DNA of 64,000 bases from JBKQVT01 sp963804825 (GTDB lineage Bacteria; Planctomycetota; Planctomycetia; Pirellulales; Thermoguttaceae), in NCBI GenBank assembly GCA_963804825.1, contig CAWDRV010000001.1, positions 790,809 to 854,808 of the forward strand, in the 5' to 3' direction. This document shows positions 28,026 to 40,788 of the stretch, in pieces; position 1 is the stretch's first letter; the number at the start of each line of letters is the position of its first letter. A model generated the notes under the pieces. The model saw only the letters and a list, made by a program, of their open reading frames with translations, did no database searches and was not told the DNA's origin. The translations under genes were made by a program, and so were the position numbers.

Positions 28026-28791
28026 GGGTTGCTCCTCGGGTCGTTGGCTTGCAAAAGAAAATAGAACATAGAGTTTTTGGTCCACTGCCGAACGGGTCGG
28101 CCTGCCAACACACGACTCTATAATATCCCCCTCATCTGCAACGGCACTGCTTCCAGCCCTGCCCAGATGTCGCCGACAAGGCGGCTCGCAGTCCGTCGGT
28201 CGCACGGTTGCGGGTGAGAGGACGTATTGTAGACCACTTACGCAGAGATGGAAAGTGGCGGTGCGTTCTTATCACGCCGCGCGACGGAGAAGGCCCATTT
28301 TCCAGGCAGGATCGCTGGTTTGACACGTTGAGTCGACCGCGACCGCTGTGAAGCCACGATCCTTGGGACGTTCAATCATTGTGACGGCTGATGAATGTTC
28401 CTTGAACCTTACCGACAAAAACTTATTGGACGTTACAGGCAAGAAACTTTTGGGACGTTACCGACAAGAACTTATTGGACGGTCTCTAGATACATTATCT
28501 GCTCCAAAAGCAGTTTGCGATTGGTTTATCGGATATGGAGTTAGATCTGAAAAAATCGGCGCCAAATCATTGACAAGAATTACAAAATGCACGATTCTAC
28601 TCTTGTGTCCGAGGATTTCCGAGTCGGTTCTCGGAGTGCGTTCTTGATCTTGTGCGTGTTCCTGCGCTGAAGAAGTTGCCGCCAGGAAAGGCGTTGTTCC
28701 GCTCGTTGGCGTTGTAGGTTCATCGAGGCATGGTCTGTCGCGATCGCGTGGTGAGCGCGAGACAACAGGCATCATTCGCGGGAGAATTCTT
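28026..28791. other. Intergenic stretch with tandem repeat
   Basis: No intact gene is visible. It holds three tandem 24/25-bp repeats (28409-28481) preceded by TGTGACGGC, and ends with the ribosome binding site (GGGAGA) of the giant RHS gene. Confidence 0.5.
28409..28481 (+). repeat. Three contiguous 24/25-bp tandem repeats
   Basis: Units 28409-28432, 28433-28457 and 28458-28481 share the core 'ttaccgacaa.aacttattgg' ending in gacg. Units one and three differ by one base; unit two is more diverged. They may be serial protein-binding sites, as at the ends of Tn7/Mu-type transposons, or regulatory sites for the downstream gene. Confidence 0.7.
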
Positions 28792-31710
28792 ATGCGAAAG
28801 CCACCACGGTTCTGGGAAAAGACGTTCGCTAGTCTCGGGTTCGTCCGTCGTAAGAAGACCACGAAGTCGATACAGCGGAGGTCCCGCGGGCTGCAAATCG
28901 AGACGCTGGAGCCCAAGGTCCTGCTGGCCACCGACCTATCGACGCTGGCCTATCACCAGATCGTCAACAACCAGGACGCGGCCTACGCGGAGGCGGGCAG
29001 CAATTGGCAATCCTGGAGCGGCAGCGTCGTCTATGAAGGCGACCTCCGCTACCATGCGTCCGGCGACGGCAGCGACACCGCGAGCTTTACCCTCACGTCG
29101 CTGGACACGACCAAGAGCTACCAACTCTTCGTCACCTATACGGCGTACGGGAACCATGCCACCGACGCGCCCTTCACGGTCTACGACGGCAACACGGCCT
29201 TGGCCACGGTGCATCTGAACCAGCAGTCCGCCCCGGACCAGGGGACCCTCAACGGGCAGGACTGGGAGAGCATAGGCGTCTACCAGACCAGCAGCGGGAG
29301 CCTGACGGTCAGCCTGTCCGATGCGGCCGATGGTTACGTGGTGGCCAACGCGATCTGCGCCGTCAGCGTGCCGACCACGACCGCGCCGACGACCCTGGTG
29401 GACAACTCCGATCCGGGGTACGCGGAGACGGGCGGCAGTTGGCTGGGTTGGACCGGCACCGGGGCGTATCAAGGCGACGAGCGGTACGCGCCCGCGGGCA
29501 CGGGACAGAACACGGCGAGTTGGACGTTCCAGAACCTTGATACGACTGCACAGTACCAGGTGTATGCGACGTGGACGGCGTATGGGAATCATGCGACCAA
29601 CGCCCCCTATACGATTTACGACGGCACCACGGCGCTAGGCACCGTGCAGATGAACCAGCAGTCCGCCCCGGACGAAGCAATGACGTCCGACGGGCAGCAG
29701 TGGCAGAGCCTGGGCGTGTACCAGGCCGCAAGCGGGAATCTGGTCGTGCAACTTTCCGACAACGCCAACGGTTACGTGGTGGCCGACGCGATCCGCTTAG
29801 TCGAGGTGACTCCGCCGACCGCGCCGGTGACCGTGGTGGATAATGCCGACGCGGGCTACGCCGAGACGGGCGGCAGTTGGCTGGGCTGGACCGGCACCGG
29901 GGCGTATCAAGGCGACGAGCGTTATGCACCGGCCGGCACTGGAGCGAACACGGCGAGCTGGACCTTCCAGAACCTCGATCCGACCGCGCAGTACCAGGTG
30001 TATGCGACGTGGACGGCGTACGGGAACCACGCCACGAACGCCCCGTACACGGTCTACGACGGCAGCACGGCACTGGGCACCGTGCAGATGAACCAGCAGT
30101 TCGCCCCCGACGAAGCAACGACGTCCGACGGGCAGGAATGGCAGAGCCTGGGCGTGTACCAGGCTGCGAGCGGGACGCTGAAGGTCCAGCTTTCCGACAA
30201 CACCAACGGCTACGTCGTGGCCGACGCGATCCGACTGGTCGAGGTGACTCCGCCGACCGCGCCGGTGACTCTCGTAGACAACTCCGATCCGGGGTACGCG
30301 GAGACGGGCAGCAGTTGGCTGGGCTGGACCGGCACCGGGGCGTATCAGGGCGACGAGCGTTATGCGCCCGCCGGCACGGGGACGAACACCGCCACGTGGA
30401 CCTTCCAAAACCTCGACGCTACCAAGCATTACGAGGTGTATGCGACCTGGACGGCGTACGGGAACCATGCCACCGACGCCCCCTACACGGTTTACGACGG
30501 CAGCACGGCGTTGGGTACCGTGAACTTGAACCAGCAGGTCGCGCCCAATAGCACGACCATCGACGACTGGTCTTGGCAGAGCGTGGGCGTGTATAGCCCC
30601 GCGAGCGGGACGTTGACGGTTCAGCTTTCCGACGACGCCAACGGCTACGTGGTTGCCGATGCCGTCCGGCTGGTCGAGTTGCCGCCGGAGGTCCTCCAGT
30701 GGGACCCGGCAGGGGCGAATCTCGGCGGCAACGGCACCTGGGACACGACCAGCCAGGTCTGGCGGAATGCGCAAGGCCAGATGCAGACGTGGCAGAACGG
30801 CGACAACGCGGTCTTTTCCGGCACGGCCGGCACGGTGTCGATCTCCGGTTCGATCAGCGCCGACTCGATCACGTTCCAGACGAGCGGCTATACGCTTCAG
30901 GGCGGTACCATTGCAATCCCCTCGGAGGGCGCCACGATCGACGTGGAGAGCACGTCGGCGACGATCTCCTCGGCGGTCGTTGCCAACGGCATCCTAACCG
31001 AGACCGGCAGCGGCACGCTGGCGCTGACGGGCAATGTCTCCGGCTCAGGCGCGGTCCCGTCCGGCACGACCATGTTGGAAGGCTACGTGCCCGAGCCGGA
31101 CCTCAGCACGGCGGAGAGTTTTCCCAATACGGCCCCGGCATCCTGGACCGCGGTGAGCGATCCGCGGGCGGCCGACCAGCCCTGGGCCGCGACCACGGCG
31201 CCCTGGTCTTCCTCGCAGTTCGGGGTGGTGGACTACAACTTCCAGATTTACTCGCCCGACGGCTACCTGGCGATCGCCACCGGATCGTTCGCCACGCAGG
31301 TCATCATCGACGGCACCTACAACTCCGGGTGGCTGTGGGACGACACGACGTGCGATTACTACCTCTCCAGTCCGCAGGTCTACTTCGGCATGGGTCCCAA
31401 CGGCGACGGCTGGCACGACGTGGAAGTCCAGCTCGCCGGCGGCGAAGGACAGAACGGACTGAATGCCACGACGATTGCCGGCACGGAGGGCTGGGGCGCC
31501 GAGCACTCGGGCAATTTCATGGGCTTGGGCTTTGCCATCGGCGAGACGGCCGTGCTGGCCGCACAGAATGACTCCGACCTCGGCCCAGGCACGGTTTGGG
31601 TCCCCAACGGGAACCTCTATACGGCGTTCACCGATGCGGCGGCCTTGACCGGCGGCCCGGGCGGCGGGCCCGTCGTCCGCGTGCCGCAAGACCTGAGTGC
31701 CTACGCCGGC
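28792..31710 (+). CDS. RHS giant protein, segment 1: LEPR motif and golvesin-like repeats
   Basis: Starts after GGGAGA. The basic N-terminus leads to LQIETLEPKVLLATD, the planctomycete LEPR-xLL-type surface-protein motif (with K in place of R). Four golvesin/Xly-CBD-like repeats follow. Units 2-4 are spaced exactly 438 bp (146 aa) apart, each with GYAETGGSWLGWTGTGAYQG, YATWTAYGNHAT and NGYVVADAIRLVEV; unit 1 is more diverged. Such domains bind polysaccharide in other proteins. A beta-sandwich region (ADQPWAATTAPWSSSQFGVV to ALTGGPGGGPV) follows. The frame breaks near 31710 and would otherwise stop at 31920. Confidence 0.8.
29392..30690 (+). repeat. Three near-identical 438-bp golvesin-like repeats
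   Basis: The units begin at about 29392, 29830 and 30268 and are alike at the nucleotide level, indicating recent duplication. Confidence 0.8.
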
Positions 31711-32862
31711 GCAGACGGCCATCGTGATGAGCGGCAGCGGCAACCTCACCATCGGCGGCGACAACAGCGGATTGACCGGCAACGTTCAGGTCAATTCCGG
31801 CACGTTCACCGCCGCCTCGGCCGACGCCCTGGGCAGCGCCAACCTCAATCTGGCCGGCGGGGGCACTCTGGCCGGCAACGCCACGATCGTCTCCCCGGCT
31901 TCCGGCACCCTGACGCTTGACAGTCCTGTTGATCTGGGTGGCTACACGCTGACGGTTGCCGGTGCAGGCAACATCGTCATCAACGGCGCGATCAGCGGCA
32001 GCGGTGGGCTCACAATGGCTGGCTCAGGGACGGTCACCCTCAGCGGTGACAACACGTACACCGGCGGCACTGTCCTGGACGGCGGGGTACTCGACTTTGC
32101 GAACGGCAGCCTGCCCTTCAGTACCACCGCGCCGGACATCACCTTCGCGGGCGGGACACTCCAATGGGCGCCCGGCAACACCGAGGACGTCTCCGCGGGA
32201 ATTGCGCCGGTGGCCGCAGGCGAGACGATCAGCCTGGACACCAACGGCAACAACGTCACGCTGGCCAGTCCGCTTTCCGGCGACGGCGGGCTGACGGCGG
32301 TGGGCACCGGCACGCTGACCCTCACGGCTGCGAATACTTACGCCGGCGGCACGGACGTCGAAGACGGCACGGTCGTCGCAGGCAGCTCCTCGGCCTTGGG
32401 TACGGGCAGCCTGACCATGGCCGACGGAACCGCGCTCGTGGGCAGCGGTGGCAACGAAACTGTCTTCGGCGCGGTGACGATCTCCGGCAACGTCACGCTC
32501 GTCTCGCAGGGCTCGAACACTTTGACGTTTACAGGCCCGATCGAGTTGGGGAGCAACCCGCTGACGGTAACTGGCCTTGGAGAAGTCGTCCTAGCCGGTC
32601 AGGTCAGCGTCAACGACGGCCTTACCAAGCTCGGCTGCGGGACGCTCGTCCTCGCCGGCGACAACGCCTACACCGGCGGCACGACGGTCAACGGCGGCGT
32701 GCTGGACGTAGCTGCACCGTCCGCCCTGCCCGGCTATGACACCTCCGGTGCCGTGTCGGTCTCCAGCGGCGGTGGACTGGCGGTTTACGTCGGCGGCACA
32801 AACGATTGGTCCTTGGCCGACCTTGCCATCCTTTGGAGCCATGCGACGTTCGTCTCGGGCAT
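31710..32862 (+). CDS. RHS giant protein, segment 2: beta-strand repeats
   Basis: Continues segment 1 in another frame with AQTAIVMSGSGNLTIGGDNS and then repeated units of the type GSGTVTLSGDNTYTGGTVLD and GTGTLTLTAANTYAGGTDVE, the autotransporter-associated beta-strand repeat that builds a right-handed beta-helix. No catalytic feature is visible. The frame breaks near 32862, where SHATFVSG would continue as VGLDTIDGDFTYAGSIPGG. Confidence 0.75.
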
Positions 32863-35800
32863 GCGGTGGGACTGGACACCATCGACGGCGACTTCACTTA
32901 CGCCGGCAGCATCCCGGGCGGCCTAGGCCTCGTCAAGCTCGGCGCCAATACGCTCACGCTGACCGCCGCTGACGCTTGCAGCGGCACCACGACCATTGAC
33001 GGGGGCGTGCTGCAACTCGATGACCTCGACGCCTTGCAGAACGCCACGGTCGTGGTCAACGCGAACAACGGCTTGGCCTTCGGGGCGGCCGGCACCTATA
33101 ACCTGGGCGGACTGGGCGGCGGCGGCAACGTTTCGCTCGTCACCGCCGACAATGGGGCCGTCACGCTCAGCGTCGGCGGCAACGACGCGGATACGACCTA
33201 CGGCGGCGTGCTCAGCGGAGCCGGCAGTCTGACCAAGGTTGGCAGCGGCACGCTGATGCTGACGGGCGCGAGCACCTACTCCGGCGCGACCTCCATCCTG
33301 GCGGGGGCGTTACGGCTCGGTTCCGCTCCGGCGCCGACGGCACCGGTGGTCCGTCTCACCATGAACGGCTCCGGTCCCATCAATAACGGGGACACGACCC
33401 CGGATTCCAGCGGCAACGGCCTTGATGCGACTCTCAGCGGCAGCGGGGCCATTTACGTCTCCGGGCCGTTCGGCCTGGGAATCGATCCCGATGGCGGATC
33501 GTTTGCCGTCCCGGCCAGTTCTGCCTTCGATACCCTCCAGGCGTGGACGGACTCGATCTGGATCAACGTCAGCAGCAACGCGGCCTTGAGCGGCCCTAAC
33601 AATGACAACGACTACAACACCCTCGTATCCGCCCGCGATAGCGACCCCACCGGCGGCTTTGTCGAGTGTTACGACGGGACTGCGGTAAGGCTGCGGGACG
33701 TATGCGATTCGTCGGGAAACTGGCTCCAACCGGCCGAGACAGGCCCGTCGAGCTGGCAGTATGCCGACACGCTGATCACCGGAGTGTGGCACATGATCAC
33801 CGCAACGGTGTCTTCGGCGGGCTGGGCGATCTACGTGGACGGGACCCTGGGGGCGTCGGGCACAACGGGCGGCGTCCCGCAGATGACCCAGAGTGGCGTT
33901 TCCAGCGATCTCTATATCGGGTCTCGCCCCGGCTACGCCGCCATGCAGGGCGTCAGCTTCGCGGACTTCCAGCTTTACGGCACCGTCCTCACCGCTGCCC
34001 AGGTCCAGAGCTTGTACGCCGCCGGCTCCCCCGAAAGCCACGGCACCATCCCGGCCACTAGCGCGGTCGAAGTGGCTTCCGGCGCGACCCTCGACCTGGG
34101 CGGCATCGACCAGAAGATCGCTTCGCTCTCAGGGGCGGGGACGGTGATCAATGGCGGCGGATCGGCCACGCTTACCCTGGCGTCAACTTCCGGCACGACC
34201 AGCACGTTCAGCGGCGTGATCGCCGACGGTGCCGGCCGCATCTCGTTGGTCGTCGCTTGTTCCGGCACCCAGGTCCTCAGCGGTGCCAGCACCTACACGG
34301 GCGGCACCACGCTTGCCGGCGGAGTGCTCGACTTCGCCGCCGGCAGCCTTCCCTTCGACACGACCGTGCCCGACATCACCTTCGCGGGCGGCACGCTCCA
34401 ATGGGCCGCCGGCAACAGCGACGATGTCTCCGCCGGCATCGCGCCGATTGCCGCTGGCCAAACGGCCATCCTTGACACCAACGGGAACAACGTCACCTTG
34501 AGCAGTGTCCTTTCCGGCGACGGCGGGCTGAATAAGCTCGGTGCCGGCACGCTAACCCTGGACGCCGCCAACACCTTTAGCGGCGTTATGACGATCGAAG
34601 CCGGTACGCTGATGTTGGCCAACTCCCAGGCCCTCCAGGACAGCACGTTCGACACGGATGGCGGCGGCACGCTCGAACTCGTCCCCGGCATCGGCTCGGT
34701 CTACCTCGGTGGCCTGTCCGGCGCGACCGACACGGTGCTAGAGGACGGGGCGGCTAATCCGGCGCCGATCCAGTTGTTCGTGGGCGGAAACAGCCAGGAC
34801 ACAGTGTACTCTGGCATGCTCAGTGGCGGCGGCAGCCTGACCAAGATCGGCAGCGGCACCTTGACCCTGGATGGGCTAAACACCTACACCGGCGGCACGG
34901 AGATTGCCGGCGGCGTATTGCAACTCGGCATCGACGGGGCGTTGCCCACCAACCTGCCCTTGCAGATCGGTGACCCGAACCTATCCTACGGCGTCCTCGA
35001 CCTGAACGGCCACAACCTGACGCTCCCCAGCCTATTCACCGGTGCGCCAAGTGCCACTCACGGCACGGTGTGGGACGAAGTGACCAACACCTCCAGCACG
35101 CTCGTCACGCTGACGGTGGACGATGCCGGCGATTGTGACTATGAAGGCTTCCTCAGCGGCAACCTCGCACTGGCCAAGTACGGCACAGGTACGTTGACCG
35201 TCGGCGGCACTTGTGTCAACACCGGCGACGTGGCGGTCTACGACGGCACGCTCAACGTCACTGGCGGCTTCACGTCCATCCCCTACACGGTTCCGGGCTA
35301 CGGCAATCCGCAGCTCGCCGGAAACGTCGATCCGGTTTACTTTTTGATTACGGGCGGCCCGGCACATGGTGAAGCGGGATTCACTCTGTCCAACTACGAT
35401 TTTTCTAACTTCCACGTGCCAACCTCAAGTACGGGTGGCGTGATCGAGGACGCTACCTCTTGGCAAGCGGCGGTGGATCTGGCAGTGTCGGGCTCCGTCA
35501 AGGTTTATCCGAACGGAGTCGGGAATGGAAGCTACTGGACGATTACGTATACTGGCAACCATCCTAGCGACGGCTTCATGGTTGGTACGTTGAGCTGGCT
35601 CCAGCAACACGTACAGCCAATCCCGGGGGCGACTTTTGATCTGGGCGAATCGCAATACGGCTTGAGGTCGGACACGCAACTCATCGTGATGGAGGACCGC
35701 ACCAACTCCAGTCCTTACTGGAACAACAAAGATTACGACGATTGCTACTGGGTCGTAACGGCTACGCCTCTGACGGTCAACATCGACACCGACAGCAATA

Positions 35801-38800
35801 ACGATGGCACGATCAACTCCGCGGACAACCAGGTCGAAGACCAGAAGCCCGGCCGCTATGTGGTCACCCACTTGTCCGATCCGACGGACCAGTCCGATCT
35901 GACGGCGGCGGTTATCACGCCCTTCGAGTATTACCCCACGCAGTCCGGGCAGGCCTACGGAGTCCTCACCACAACCGGGGGCATTTCGGTGTGGACCGAG
36001 CCTAACGGAGGAACGGAACTCGTCGGCCAGAACAGCTCCGCGTCCTGGGACCTCTACAACCAATTCAGCGAAGATGTTCCCTGGACGGTCTACGTCGAGG
36101 GCAATACGGCCGGTTACGCCACGTTGACCTGGAGCATTTCGAATACGAAAAGCGCTTCCTCTAACCAGGGATCCTATGACACGGTGAAGTTCAACGTCCT
36201 GGATTCGGATCCCCAATGTCCCACCTGCTCGGGTGGCCAGACCACAGGATTTGACGGAACCGTGGATTCGAGTCAGCAGGACATCTCTGGCGGCGGCACC
36301 CGCTCCAGCGTCAACGGCCAGAACAGCCAAACCAACCAGGGGGCGGGGGAATTCTATGTCCTGGAGAACTCCGTCGTCTGGATGCAGGGGAACAACGTGC
36401 AAATCTGGGACACGATCGACGGCTCGCCTTCTTACACGGCCCGTAAGCCGGACAAACAGGGGACGCTCGACGACGGAGGAGGCCAGGCTCCCAACGGCCA
36501 GTCATACGACTATTTGCTTACGGACACCGATGGCACCCAGTATTACTGGTCCGTCCAGAACACCAAAGGCCAGTTGGTGGATACGGAGCCGCCCGGAGGC
36601 AACCAGCAGTCAAGCATTTATAATGAGGACGGAACGTTGGCCACAACGACCACCGACATGGGCGAAGAAGGCGACCCAGAAGTCTATTATCAGACTGACT
36701 GCTACGGGTATACCAGCGGCCAGTTGACCAGCCAGATCGTCCGCCAGGGCCCGTCGCAGACAGGCACGCCGATCGACTCCGCTGCATATACCTATGACGC
36801 CAACGGCAACCTGGAGACCGTCACCACCTTCGATGGCGACACGACGACCGCGCCGATAGGCACCACGTATTACCGCTACTACTCCAGCAGCAATCCCGGC
36901 CAGCCCGGCACCACGAAGTTCGTCTTCGGCCCCCAGGCGTTCGCACGGCTGGTCACCGGCTTGGTGCCACTGATCTACCGAGACACCCTCCCCGACGAAA
37001 TCGCCTTCCTCGACAGTTCCAGTGTCACCGACGCCCAAGTCGCGCCCTACGCCGACAACTACTACTGTTACAACGCCAATGGACAGGTCAGTTCGGAGAC
37101 CGACGCCGGTGCGGGCACCACGAACTACCAGTATTCCTCCAATGAAGCCGGCGACGGGAGCAACACCTGGACTTCCAAGGTCATCAAGACCCAAGTCGGC
37201 AGTAGCACGACCGACACCACCTACTACAACTCGGCCGGCCAGGTTCTGCTGGACGACGTTTATAACGGCAATTCCAGCAACCCGCAGCATTCGATCACCT
37301 ACAACCGGTACGACAACGACGGCAATCTTCTTTTCACCGCCGAGCCCTCCGCCTTCGTGCTCTACGGCGGTGCGTACTACAACTCGTCCTACGGCGACCT
37401 CATAAATTACAACACCACAACCCGGAGTTCCGTTTACCTCAACGCCAGCGCCGGCCTCTTCCAGGTCTCCACCTACTACTCGTCAACCTCGTCGAGCATC
37501 TCCCAGACGGTCCCTGGCGGCGTGGCGGGCTGGCTCGACCTGACCGGCGTCCAAAAGGGCTCGCAAGGCACGCCCGTCTGGCAAACCATGACCGACTACG
37601 TCGCAGCAACCGCCGGCAGCGGCTCCAACCTCGTCACGGTCTACTACACCTGCGACTCGATCCAATTCGGCCAAACCAACTATAACCCGGAGGTCGCCCT
37701 GCACCTCAATGGGGAGGTCAATTACAACAACGGCGATCCGCGCATAACCACGTACGTCTACACTTTTAACACCAACGGCACCGTGCCGGTGGTCACTAGC
37801 ACGACCACCAATCTGCCGATCGTCGGCAACGGGACGAACCTGAACGGCCAGCCCGATCAGCACGGCTCCGGCACGCAGAACAGTAGCACCGACGTTTACG
37901 ACGCCTACGGCCGCGTGGTCTGGTCCCTGGACGCTGCCCTGTCGATCAACTATACCGCCTATGATCCCGCGACGGGCGCGGTGACCATGACGGTGCAGGA
38001 CATCAGTTCCAGCGAGATCAGCAGTCTTGGCGTCACGGCTCCCTGGACCCCCTTGAGCGGCGCTAAGAACCTCATCACGATCTACCAGGTCGATCCCCAG
38101 GGCCGCACCATCGAGGAGACGGACCCCGATGGCAACGTGACCTACACCGTCTACGACGACGCCGCCCAGGAAACGTTCACCTATTCCGGCTGGCACTCGG
38201 TCTCCGGCGTCTACCAACCCACCGGTCCGGTCGAGGTTTCGCGCGAGGACTCCACGGGGACCTACGCGGAATCGCTGAGCTACTCATGGAACGCGAGCGA
38301 TCTCAGCAACCTGCAACAGTACGTCAGCGGCGGCGCACCGACGGGTGAGGAGTTCGCCCCGTTCGTCAGCAACCCACTGAGCGACTCTGACATCACCATC
38401 CAGTCGCTGTCCCGCAACCTGATGAACAGCTCCGGCCAGGTGACCGAGTCGCTCCAGTACACCAGCCTGCGCGGGACCGCCTACACCCAGGCCACCGCCG
38501 CCTTCGGCGTCAAGGGAACCAACTACCTAGAAACGGACACCTACTATGACGCCCTTGGGCGTGTAATCTCGACCCACAGCCCCGACGGCACAGTCAATGA
38601 CACCGTCTACGACTACCGGGGCAACGACATTGCTGATTGGCAGGGCACCAACGACGGCGGGGCGAGCTCCTTCGTCTCCTGGGCCGCGGCTAATCCCACC
38701 GCCGTCACCGGCCTCGCGGGCACGAGCATGGTCGAGATCTCCTCCAGTGTCTACGACGCCGACGGCAACCTCACCCAGTCAACGAGCTACTCCGGCCTGG

Positions 38801-39558
38801 ATTCCAGCGGCAATGTCGTCTCGCCCACCAACTATGACTACCCCGCCGCCAATGTGGTCTCATACACGACCTATTACCAGTATGACTGGCAAGACCGTCA
38901 GATCGGCACGGTCGGGCCCGACGGTGTGGCGACCATGTACCTTCGGAGCGACCTCTCCGAGACGCTCGACAACCTGGGCGAGGTCACCGAGAGCTACACC
39001 TACGCCGGGGCCGCTTACAGCGGCGGCCAGATCGTCCGCGCCGGCACGAGCACCCCGATCACCGAATATGCCGGCCAACTCCGGGCCCAAACCACCTCCC
39101 TCTACGACGACCAAGGCCAGGTGTACCAATCGTGCGTTTGGAACGTCGCGCCCAGCACCAGCGTTTCACCGAACCCGTCCCCGGGCACCGTGGGCGACTA
39201 CCTGGCCACCAACGACTGGTATGACTCCCGCGGCAACCTCGTGGCCACTCAGACCGGCGACGGACCGTTCCAAAAATCCCACTACAACTCCGCCGGCGAG
39301 CTCGACGGCAGCTACACTTGCACCACCTCCGGCACGGGCTACAACAATATCACCGCCGTCACCAGCGCCAACACGGTCATCGAGCAGACGCTGACCTGGT
39401 ACGACCGCGACGGCCAGACCGTCGCCACCGCGACCTACGAGTGCCTGCCCGGCAACGCCAGCCCCACCGGGGCTCTGACCGCGAAAAATTCCTACGTGAC
39501 CGCCCAGGTCACGTTCTACGACGCCGTCGGCGAGGACATCGAGGACGTCAACTACGGT
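32862..39558 (+). CDS. RHS giant protein, segment 3: beta-helix, LamG and YD repeats
   Basis: More beta-helix repeats flank a LamG/concanavalin-like domain (about 33340-34010; DTTPDSSGNGLDATLSGSGA, WAIYVDGTLGASG, FADFQLYGTVLT). From about 35100 the sequence changes to a linker with VNIDTDSNNDGTINSADN, then to YD-type repeats (AAYTYDANGNLETVTTFDGD; YNRYDNDGNLLFTAEPSA; TYYDALGRVISTHSPDGTVN). This part is the shell-forming RHS region. The frame breaks near 39558; the next frame continues EQDVIDATGPTDFFRDDSTG. About 2,230 residues. Confidence 0.8.
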
Positions 39559-40788
39559 CGAACAGGATGTCATCGACGCGACGGGGCCGACCGACTTTTT
39601 CAGGGACGACTCCACGGGGAGCCTGATCGCCAACGCCAACGGTGTCCCTGCCGTGGCGGAAGACACCCCACCGACGACGCCCAACACGTCAACCGATTAC
39701 ATCGTCAGCCAGACCGCCTACACCTACGACTCGACGGGCCCGGTCGTCTCCACAACCGACAACGCCGGCATCGTCACGCAAACCCAGTCGGACCTGGCCG
39801 GCCGCACCGTCCGCACGATTCAGGACTACGTCAACGGCAAGTTCAACCTCAGCCACTCCGATCGGGACGTCATTACCGACTATGCCTACGACGCCGGCGG
39901 GCGGCTGGCCGCCACCACGACCTACAACGTCGCCGGCGACGGCTCGACGCTGCCGGCCGCCCAGACTACCCTCGATTTCTACGGATCGGCGGCCGTCGCG
40001 GGCGGTGCCTGCCCCGTCAACGCCAGCCTGACGACCAACGTCGTGGACCCCGACTCGGCCGATCTGGCGATGTTCTCGGCGGGGACGTTTTCCCTCAGCC
40101 AGAGCGGCGGGACAGCCACGGCCACGGTGAACAACTCCTTCGAGGTCGGCGATTGGGTGTCGATCAGCGGGGCGTCCCAGGCGGGGTATAACGGGACGTT
40201 CCAAGTCACCTACGCGACGGCGAGCTACTTCACCTACACGGTCCCGGTCTCGACCCCGTCGCCAGCCACCGGCGCCAGCGTCGCGCTGCTGTCGCAAGAG
40301 GTGACGCTCGGCCAGACGGGCGGGACGGCCACGGCAACCTTGGCCGCCGGCAATAACTACGGCTATGCGGTCGGCGATTGGGTGCTGATCACCGGGGCCA
40401 ACGAGGCGGCGTACGACGGCCTGGTGCAGATCACCGCCGCCCCGTCGGGCGGCTTCAAGTACTCGGTCCTGCCCGGCGCCCCCACCATGGCCACCGGCGG
40501 CGACATCCAGGCATGGATCGTCTCCCGACACGCGACCTCCCTCACCCGGAGCGGCACCGTCGCCACGGCGACCATCGCCAACACCTACCAGGCGGGAGAG
40601 GTGGTGTCGATCAGCGGCGCGAACAATCCCGGATTCGACGGGGTGTTTGTGGTGCAGTCTGCCACATCGACCTCGTTCACCTTCACCGTCTCCTCGAGCC
40701 TCCCGTCGTCGGATTCCAGCACGAACATCCAGGTGCGCCTGGTCGGCGGCGACGAGGTGACGACCGCCTACGACTGGCAGGGCGAGAA
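39558..40788 (+). CDS. RHS giant protein, segment 4: RHS shell with inserted beta-sandwich repeats
   Basis: Begins with YD-type sequence (TAYTYDSTGPVVSTTDNAGI). It then carries three related modules of about 75 residues (FSLSQSGGTATATVNNSFEV; VTLGQTGGTATATLAAGNNY; TSLTRSGTVATATIANTYQA), each containing a 'GD.V.I.GA...GYNG.F.V' pattern. These look like an Ig-like or Tudor-like insertion in the RHS shell; I do not know them from other RHS proteins. The frame breaks near 40788. Confidence 0.7.

Noticed and set aside
28409..28481. CRISPR array
   Set aside because: The repeats are contiguous without spacers and imperfect; no cas gene is nearby.
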